DNA of 64,000 nt from Marinobacter salicampi. Lineage in GTDB: Bacteria > Pseudomonadota > Gammaproteobacteria > Pseudomonadales > Oleiphilaceae. Position 1 is the stretch's first letter; each line of letters begins with the position of its first letter. Below are positions 56,853 through 64,000 of the stretch, one piece after another. Made by a program: the position numbers and the translations under genes. The DNA lies in NCBI RefSeq assembly GCF_011074795.1, contig NZ_JAAMPF010000008.1, positions 154,777-218,776 on the forward strand, written 5' to 3'. The notes under the pieces were generated by a model, which saw nothing but the letters and a program-made list of their open reading frames with translations, was not told the origin of the DNA and made no database searches.

Positions 56853-57878
56853 TCAGGCCCGGGCACCGCAGAAGGCCTGGCCAAAGGCCAGACTGGACCG
56901 GAAAGCGCTGATATCGTCGGCCTGCTGGATGCGCTGGGCATACCAGGGACCTTCCCGGGTTTCGCCAAAAAGCACGGCCCCGGCCAGACGGCCGTCACGG
57001 ATAACAAAACGGCAGTAGCGCTTTGCCTCGTGGTCCTGCCATACCAGGGCTTCGGTGGTACCGTCGGTTTCGGTCTCACCGCAGGAAAAGATGGGAATAC
57101 CGCTGATTTTCAGGCGGGTGGGCGCCACCACCGGCACATAGGCCGGCAGCTCCCCGTTGCTGGCGTGGTTGAGAACCCGGGCCAGAACGTCTGCCTGCTG
57201 GTAGCCCGGGTCAACCAGACCGAAGGTCTGCTCGTTCACCTGGCAGCATTCTCCGAGGGCATAGATATCGGGATCGCTGGTCTGTAGCTGGGCATTGACG
57301 CGGATCGCACGGTCACAGGTAAGGCTGGCAGTCCGGGCCAGTTCGGCATTGGGCGTGATGCCGGCGGCCACGACCACCAGGTCGGTGCTGAGCAGTGTCT
57401 CGTCGTCCAGCTGAACGGCCCGTACCCGATGTTTGCCCAGCAGGGCCAGAGGTGAGGTGCCGGTGCGTATGACAAGGCCGCGCTCGGTGAGTGCATCTTC
57501 CAGCAGGTGGCCCCCGGTTTCATCCAGTTGGCGGTTGAGCAGGTGGGGCGATCGGTGGAGTACGGTGACCGACATGCCCCGGCGCCGTAGCCCTTCGGCG
57601 GCCTCCAGGCCAAGGAAACCACCACCGATGACGACGGCGCGGCGATTGTGCCTGCTGATGTCGATGAGTTTGCGGGTGTCCTGCAGGTCACGGAAGCCCA
57701 CCACGCCCTCCAGGTCCTCCCCGGGCAGGCCCAGACTGGCTGACCGGGACCCGGTGGCGAGCACCAGGCGATCGTAGGTTTCGTGGTGGCCACTGGCGGT
57801 GACAACCTGCTGGTTCCTGCGGTCGATCTGAACAACAGCGTCGCCTTGCATTGTGGCGTCCATGCTGGTGGCCATCAC
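56853..57878 (-). pseudogene. 5'-truncated FAD-dependent oxidoreductase (NasB/NirB-like)
   Basis: The coded part matches the central and C-terminal regions of NAD(P)/FAD oxidoreductases that lie beside nirB and nasA: YDRLVLATGSRSASLGLPGE, the NADH motif VVIGGGFLGLEAAEGL, and YALGECCQVN. The family is about 400 residues and starts with a FAD Rossmann motif; here about 65 N-terminal residues, including that motif, are missing. The apparent first residues MMATSMDATM are antisense of the neighbouring RND gene. It probably donated electrons to nitrate reductase. As it stands it should not bind FAD properly. Confidence 0.8.
57829..57878. other. Breakpoint between two 5'-truncated genes
   Basis: To the left, codons of the FAD oxidoreductase read on the minus strand up to about 57850. 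To the right, codons of an RND transporter read on the plus strand from about 57850. An in-frame TGA on the plus strand lies at 57829-57831. Neither gene has a promoter or start region here. The join could be an inversion or deletion endpoint or an assembly error. Confidence 0.75.
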
Positions 57879-59607
57879 CCTGATTCCGACCCTGAGCTCG
57901 CGGCTGAATTTCGGTGATTCCCGTGGCTCGTCCGGGGGGGCGGACGCCGGTCATTCTCCGGGGGAAGCTGCAGCGTCCCCCGGTTGGGTCCGACGGATCA
58001 TGAAGCTGGTGGCCTGGCTTATCGCCACACCAGTGCGACGGTGGGTGACCATCATCACGACGGCCGTGGCCAGCACACTGATCATAATCGTGCTGACACC
58101 GCCCGCGGAGTACCTGCCGGAAGGGGAGGAAGCCAAGACCTTTGCCCGCATGAACGCGCCCCCTGGCTATAACCTTGATGAAATGGCTGCTATCGCCGAG
58201 CAGGTGGAAGCTCATTTCCTGCCCCATGTGGAAGCCGATCCGGACGGGTTTGAAGCCGGTGAAACCCGGGTGCCTCCCCTGGCCTACCTGAACCTCCAGG
58301 TATCCACCTCCGGCATGCGCATCATTTCTGAAACCCTGAACCCGAACCATATTGAACGGCTGATGGATGAGATCACCCGGGTGTATGAGCAGTATCCCGG
58401 TATGCGTGCATTCGCCTCCAAGGGGTCGATCATTTCCAGCAACGATGCCGGCACCCGCAGTATCGACGTTGACCTTTCCGGTGCCGAGCTGCCCACAGTC
58501 TACCAGGCGGCTGAGGCCGTCTACCGCAAGGCCGGGGAAATCTTTGACGACCCCAGGATCCAGACCCAGCCATCAACCCTGACCCTGGCCCAGCCTCTGA
58601 TCCAGGTGCGCCCCGACTGGACCCGAGCAGCTGAACTGGGACTGGACACCGATGCTCTTGGCTTCACTGTTTCTGCCATGACCGAAGGTGCCTATGTGGG
58701 CGACTTCTTTCAGGGCGACGACAAGATAGACATCTATGTCTACGGCAGTTCCGGAGGTGAACCGGAACTGCACGAGGTACCGGAGCTACTGATACGGACG
58801 CCGACAGGAGCGACCCTGCCCCTGTCGAGCCTGGCTGAAATCGAAGAGACCGTGGATACCAGCACGGTCCGGCGGGTCAATGGCCAGCGCACGGTGACAC
58901 TCAACATTGTGCCACCGCCGGATGTGCCGCTCGAGGCCGGCGTGGAACGGGTACGAACCGAGTTGATCGACAGCCTGAGGGACAGCGGCCAGTTGCCCTC
59001 AAGTGTCAGCGTGGCCATTTCCGGAGCCTCCGATCAACTCAATGCCACACGGGAAGCCCTGACCGGGAATTTCATGATTTCCCTGGTTATTGTCTACCTG
59101 GTGCTGGTGGCGATCTTTGCTCACTGGGGCTACCCGTTGCTGATCATGACCGCCATCCCCCTGGGCATCGCCGGTGGCATCGTGGGGCTGGCCATGATGA
59201 ACCTGGTGGGCAGTCTGTTGCCCCTGATCGGCCTGCGCCCGCTGAGCCAGCCCTTCGACATGATCAGCATGCTGGGTTTCCTGATTCTGCTGGGAACGGT
59301 CGTCAATAACCCCATTCTGGTGGTGGATCAGGCCCGCCAGAACCTGCGCGAAAAAGGTGTGGATCTGGTGGAAGCGGTCACCAGGGCGGTGGCGACCCGA
59401 TTGCGGCCGATCGCCATGACGACCCTGACAACCCTTTGCGGCCTGTCACCCCTGGTATTTATTCCGGGAGAGGGAACGGAGCTGTATCGCGGCGTAGGCG
59501 CCATTGTCCTGTTCGGCCTGGTCGGTGCGGCCACGGTGACCCTGACGTTTTTACCGGTGCTTACGGTGGTAGCGCTTGGCTGGTCCGGGGAACGGCACCG
59601 CCAGTGA
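57832..59607 (+). pseudogene. 5'-truncated RND-family efflux permease
   Basis: About 585 residues of the C-terminal half of an RND transporter, which is usually ~1,020-1,050 residues. It begins inside a membrane segment (VASMLVAITLIPTLSSRL), then the second large periplasmic domain, then membrane segments with the RPIAMTTLTTLCGLSPLVF signature and ending near LPVLTVVAL. The N-terminal half, including the first membrane helix and porter domain, is missing, so it cannot form a working pump. A GTG at 57853 offers a possible start but no ribosome site. Confidence 0.82.
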
Positions 59608-59816
59608 GGACGGTCTCCCGTCTTCGTTTATGAAGCCTGCCCCTGGAGAGGGCGTCCGCGCCATCCGGTGCACTGTTATCAGCCGTGTTAAGCGGCTTCG
59701 GCCCGGGAAAGTACCTCCAACTGCCCTGTTTACCAGGGAATGGGGCCTAGGCATGACCTGGCCCTGAACTTGCTTGGCAAAAGGTAGATTGAGTAGACAA
59801 TCGATCTGGCAATGTT
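59608..59816 (+). promoter_or_regulatory. Leader region upstream of nasA
   Basis: The stretch after the RND stop has a small hairpin (GACGG-TCTC-CCGTC at 59609-59622) and then the nasA leader. A five-base-pair stem with a six-base loop (GATTG-AGTAGA-CAATC, 59787-59802) precedes the large terminator. A hexaloop hairpin before a terminator is the general form of ANTAR-type (NasR/NasT) nitrate leaders, but the loop does not carry the standard A1/G4 pattern, so the call is tentative. No open frame with a ribosome site was seen. Confidence 0.45.
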
Positions 59817-59882
59817 GCCCGGCTGGGGCTCCCACAGCGCTGTATCTTCGGATGCAGCCGGGAGGCCCACCCGGGCTTTTTT
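59817..59882 (+). terminator. Attenuator-type terminator in the nasA leader
   Basis: GCCCGGCTGGGGCTCCC (59817-59833) pairs with GGGAGGCCCACCCGGGC (59860-59876) with two mismatches. Inside is a second hairpin, GCTGTATC-TTCG-GATGCAGC (59839-59858). Six T follow at 59877-59882. It lies 31 bases before the nasA start, so it must be read through for nasA to be expressed, as in nitrate-responsive antitermination. Confidence 0.8.
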
Positions 59883-59913
59883 GCGTTCCCGTTATTCGCA
59901 GGCAGGTGACAAG

Positions 59914-62633
59914 GTGGCAGCACACTCGATATCAGGACATCCGAAACAAGGACCGGGGCAGGCACCGGTGCGAACCACCTGCCCCTACTGTGGGGTTGGT
60001 TGCGGCGTCATAGCGGGAGCAGAGCCCGGCCAGACGGTCACCGGTGATAAAGCTCACCCGGCCAACACCGGCCGGCTTTGTGTCAAGGGCTCCAGCCTGG
60101 GCGAAACCCTGGGCACGGGGGGGGGCGGCTTCTCAAGGCCCATGTCGGCGGTAGGGAGGTCAGTCTTGACTTCGCACTGGATGCGGCAGCCTCGGCCATC
60201 GCCAGGGCAGTGGAGAACCATGGGCCCGGGTCGGTGGCCTTCTATCTGTCGGGACAGCTCCTGACCGAAGACTATTATGTGGCCAACAAGCTGGCCAAGG
60301 GGTTTATCGGCACGCCCCATGTGGACACCAATTCCCGGCTCTGTATGTCATCCGCTGTCGCAGCCCACAAACGGGCGTTCGGAGCTGACATAGTGCCGGG
60401 CTGTTATGAGGACCTGGAGCTGGCGGATCTGCTGGTACTGGCTGGCAGCAATACCGCCTGGAATCACCCCATTCTCTATCAGCGGATGCAGGCTGCCGCA
60501 CGTCAAGACCGCCGGGTGACGGTCATCGATCCACGAACGGCCGCCACCACGGACCTGGCTGACCTTCACCTCAAGCTAAGGCCCGGGACGGATAGCATTC
60601 TGTTCAACGGCCTGTTGGCCTGGCTCGCCGATAACAAGGCGCTGAACAGCCAGTACGTCGAGCGTCACTGTGACGGTCTTGATTCTACTCTGGCAGCGGC
60701 CAGGGAAGCGGCGCCCGATGTCGCCAGCGTGGCCCAACAGTGCGATCTTGCCGAGCAGGACGTGGCCACTTTCTTTCAGTGGTTTGCCGCTACCCCACGG
60801 ACGGTGACGGCCTTTTCCCAGGGCATCAACCAGTCGGTGGCCGGCACCGACAAGGGCAATGCCATCATCAACTGCCATCTGGCAACGGGTCGCGTGGGTT
60901 TGCCCGGCGCCAGTCCCTTTTCACTGACCGGTCAGCCCAATGCCATGGGCGGCCGCGAAGTGGGTGGCCTTGCCAATACCCTGGCAGCCCATATGGACTA
61001 TGAGTCTGGAGCCGACCGGCACCGGGTCCGCAGGTTCTGGCAGGCACCGAACCTGGCCAGGGGCCCGGGCCTGAAGGCGGTGGACATGTTCGAAGCAGTT
61101 CATCGTGGTGACATAAAGGTGCTCTGGATCATGGCCACCAATCCGGCGGTGAGTCTGCCGGAAACGGCCCGGGTCCGGGAGGCCCTTGCCCGGTGTCCGA
61201 CGGTCATCGTGTCTGACTGTGTGCCCGAAACCGACACCACCGCATTCGCTGACATTCTTCTGCCGGCAGCAGGCTGGGGCGAGAAAGACGGTACCGTCAC
61301 CAATTCGGAACGCTGTATTTCCCGGCAGAGACAGTTCCTGCCGCTGCCTGGGGACGTTCGTCCTGACTGGTGGCTGGTCAGTGCGGTGGGGCGTCGTTTG
61401 GGCTACACGGCAGCCTTCGACTACCGGAGTCCGGCCGATGTTTTCCGGGAGCACGCCCGCCTGTCGGCTTTCGAGAACGAGGGCAGGCGGTTGTTCAATC
61501 TGACGGGGCTCACCGATCTTTCCGACACCCAGTATCAGGATCTGGAACCAACGCAATGGCCACTGTCAGGAGCTTCATCCCGACCGGTTGCCAGGCTATT
61601 CAGCGATGGCCGGTTCAGTACCAGCAATGGCCGGGCCCGTCTCGTGCCGATCAGGACCATACTGCCCTCACGGCAAGCGGATGCTGGTAGTTCGCTGGTG
61701 GTGAATACCGGCAGGATTCGGGATCAATGGCACACCATGACGCGCACGGCGCGCTCGCCCCGATTGTTACAACACCGGGACGAGCCTTTTCTGGAAGTGC
61801 ATCCGGAGGACCTGACGCGGTACGGCCTGGTGGAAGGGGAGCTGGGGCAACTGATCCGGGGCAGTAACCGGTTTGTCGGGCGTGTACGCAGCAGCACCGG
61901 GCAGCGCCCCGGCGAGGTTTTTGTTCCGATTCACTGGAATGGCCAGTTTGCCTCTGATGCTATAGCAAACGCCTTGCTGGAACCGGTCACGGATCCTGTG
62001 TCCGGCCAACCTGAAAGCAAGCACGGCCACGCCAGCCCGGGCCCTTTTACGGCCCACTGGCACGGCCGCCTGCTGACCATAAAAGGCCAGCCCCGGCATT
62101 GGCGCACCGACTATTGGAGCCAGGCACCACTGGAGAGCTGCGTTAGCTGGCATCTTGCCGGCGGTAAAATCCGGGATTGGCCGGCACAGGTCAGTCTCTG
62201 GCTGGGTGGCGAGCCCCAGCTGGTCATGGCCGACCCGGCCCGGGGGGTCTTCCGGGCGGCGCGGCTACAGAGCGATCGGCTGGAGGCGGTATTGCTGGTG
62301 GATGCCCAGGCTAACCGTTTACCGGACATTGTCTGGCTGGCGGGCTGTTTCGCTGCCGGCGCCCTTGACGAGAACCGGCGCCGACATCTTCTGGCCGGAC
62401 GGGATGTGGCACTTGATGATATTGGTCCGGTGATCTGCAGCTGTTTTGGTGTCGGACAGCGCCAGATAGAGGCTGCCATGAAAGCCGGCTACCGTGATGT
62501 GGCTTCCCTGGGCCGTCAGCTGCACTGCGGCACCAACTGCGGTTCCTGTGTTCCCGAACTCAGGGAACTACTTGAGAGTGATCGGGTTGAGAGTGATCGG
62601 GTCGAGGGTGGTATGGCCCTCGCGCCGGAGTAA
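59914..62633 (+). pseudogene. nasA: Assimilatory nitrate reductase catalytic subunit, frameshifted
   Basis: Molybdenum enzyme reducing nitrate to nitrite for NirBD. The N-terminal [4Fe-4S] ligands (CPYCGVGC, then LCVKG) lie in the frame starting at GTG 59914. The molybdopterin domain (SGQLLTEDYYVANKLAKGFIGTPHVDTNSRLCMSSA onward) and a C-terminal BFD-like [2Fe-2S] domain (ICSCFGVGQRQIEAAMKAGYRDVASL, CGTNCGSC) lie in another frame. The shift is at a run of nine G (60117-60125); one more or two fewer G would restore a 906-residue protein. The total of 2,720 bases is not a multiple of three. It may be a sequencing error, a true mutation or a switchable tract. Confidence 0.88.
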
Positions 62634-63311
62634 GGCAAACGGCACCCGGTAGCGAAGCCCCTGCTTGCCCTGGGAGACCGTCACGGTGCAGGTTTTGCTG
62701 TTCACTTTCTGTACGGTGCCGCTGTGGACCCGGCTGCGGCTGCCAAAGCTGACCGCATCCCCCACACGCCACCGGGCGCGCATGTCCGTGGGCTCCGGGA
62801 CCACGAAGGCAGTCTCCGGCAGGCTCAGGCCCAAGCGGTCGGCAGCCATGCCCAGGGCCTCTTTAACCGCATCGGCACTGCCGTCGGCATGGAGTTCGTG
62901 CAGAATCCGGTAGAATTCCTGGTTGTGTACCGAGCCATGACGGCGTTGGCCCGCAACCTGTTGTAACAGGTGGGCGAATTCATGAACGCAGGTATGGGCG
63001 AGCAGATTCCTGGGCGACAGAATACCGTCAAAATAGCGGAAGCGGATGATCTCACGACTGGAAAGCCAGCCTGCGGCCGTTTGGCTTTGATACTTGGCCA
63101 TGACCATCCGGAGCCCGTAGGTTATACGGTGCACCTGATCACGCTGGTCATGGCGGTGATAGGTGGCCTGTCCTGAACCCACCCTGCATGCCAGAGTGGC
63201 ACCCGGACGGACCTGGTGAATCCGGTTCCGTGAAGGTGCCCAGAGCACATCCGTGGTCGTGGTGCAGAGCAGTTCACCGACAGCGCGGGCCTGCTGGATA
63301 CTTAATGGCAT
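62568..63311 (-). CDS. SprT-like zinc metalloprotease-family protein
   Basis: A 247-residue protein with the HExxH motif HEFAH (110-114) in a SprT-like core, and a later EFYRILHELHADGSADAV region. Members bind Zn2+ and resemble proteases of DNA-protein crosslinks. The C-terminal half (WRVGDAVSFGSRSRVHSGTVQKVNSKTCTV) has a small beta-rich, KOW-like segment. ATG 63311 gives MPLSIQQARAVGELL; the frame extends upstream without support. Its 3' end overlaps the convergent nasA gene by 66 bases. Confidence 0.82.
   Translation of the reverse strand: MPLSIQQARAVGELLCTTTTDVLWAPSRNRIHQVRPGATLACRVGSGQATYHRHDQRDQVHRITYGLRMVMAKYQSQTAAGWLSSREIIRFRYFDGILSPRNLLAHTCVHEFAHLLQQVAGQRRHGSVHNQEFYRILHELHADGSADAVKEALGMAADRLGLSLPETAFVVPEPTDMRARWRVGDAVSFGSRSRVHSGTVQKVNSKTCTVTVSQGKQGLRYRVPFALLRREGHTTLDPITLNPITLK
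62572..62601 (+). repeat. 15-base tandem duplication at the nasA 3' end
   Basis: TTGAGAGTGATCGGG occurs twice in tandem (62572-62586 and 62587-62601). It codes ESDRVESDRV in nasA on the plus strand and part of the C-terminal tail of the SprT-like protein on the minus strand. Confidence 0.8.
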
Positions 63312-63514
63312 GGAGTAGTCAGAGTCCCGAGCCTGTTCTGGCTTGAATGCTGGAAATGCTTCCGGAAAGTACGCTCTTGAATGGGCGCCTTCTGATCGAC
63401 AAATCATACCCCGCCTGGCGCTTAAGGGAAACATGGCGCCCGGTGTGTTGAAGACTCAATTGGGCGACATCTCCCGCTGGCACGACGGCACTCTTCAGGC
63501 CAGTTGAGTTCAGG

Positions 63515-64000
<486 letters not shown>

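Overview
The window is GC-rich, densely coded chromosomal DNA of a marine or halophilic gammaproteobacterium, most likely Marinobacter or a close relative. This is inferred from the mix of ectoine genes, a glutamate/aspartate-type Aap ABC transporter, assimilatory nitrate/nitrite genes, many envelope genes and a family 1 encapsulin with encapsulated ferritin. No prophage, transposase, rRNA operon or CRISPR array was seen.

Layout. 0.2-2.9 kb: a WYL regulator followed by a secreted ExeM-like nuclease. 3.2-6.5 kb: an MFS transporter, then a MarR regulator with a DHA2 drug exporter. 6.5-7.3 kb: a yybP-ykoY (Mn2+) riboswitch leading into a GDT1/TMEM165 transporter. 7.3-15.4 kb: envelope and ion genes (two L,D-transpeptidases, an NfeD protease with a slipin, an Lpp-like lipoprotein, a CobW GTPase, a K+/H+ antiporter). 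15.6 kb: tRNA-Gly(CCC). 15.6-18.9 kb: a sterol-desaturase-like protein, type II NADH dehydrogenase and a PEBP protein. 19.0-23.4 kb: aapJQMP with a well-formed sigma54 promoter and an NtrC-like site. 23.8-29.5 kb: a VTT-membrane/MerA-like fusion, then a radical SAM enzyme, a sodium:solute symporter and a metallophosphoesterase-like protein. 29.6-34.5 kb: ectA-ectB-ask with no ectC, then a divergent sigma factor. 34.5-45.9 kb: housekeeping genes (tag, PPTase, pdxH, DUF748, yfbR, qmcA with its NfeD partner, an SDR, a diguanylate cyclase). 45.9-51.1 kb: encapsulated ferritin, encapsulin and a flavin reductase, a divergent phosphoribosyltransferase and a second-type FtsH. 51.2-53.9 kb: an AraC regulator divergent from a PF10118 protein, and a TM2 protein. 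53.9-62.6 kb: nirD, nirB, a 5'-truncated FAD oxidoreductase, a 5'-truncated RND transporter, an attenuator leader and a frameshifted nasA. 62.6-64.0 kb: a SprT-like protein and the C-terminal part of a TonB-like protein with a hexanucleotide repeat.

Common threads are nitrogen acquisition (NtrC/sigma54-controlled amino-acid uptake, nitrate and nitrite assimilation), metal handling (Mn riboswitch, CobW, encapsulated ferritin) and osmotic stress (ectoine precursor genes, K+/H+ antiporter).

The most unusual places are: the junction near 57.85 kb, where two unrelated genes face each other and both lack their 5' parts; the G9 tract that breaks nasA; the ectoine cluster without ectC; the encapsulin operon with a flavin reductase carrying an extra N-terminal region; and the radical SAM/symporter/phosphoesterase trio of unknown product. 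All family assignments come from reading motifs by eye; no database search was run.
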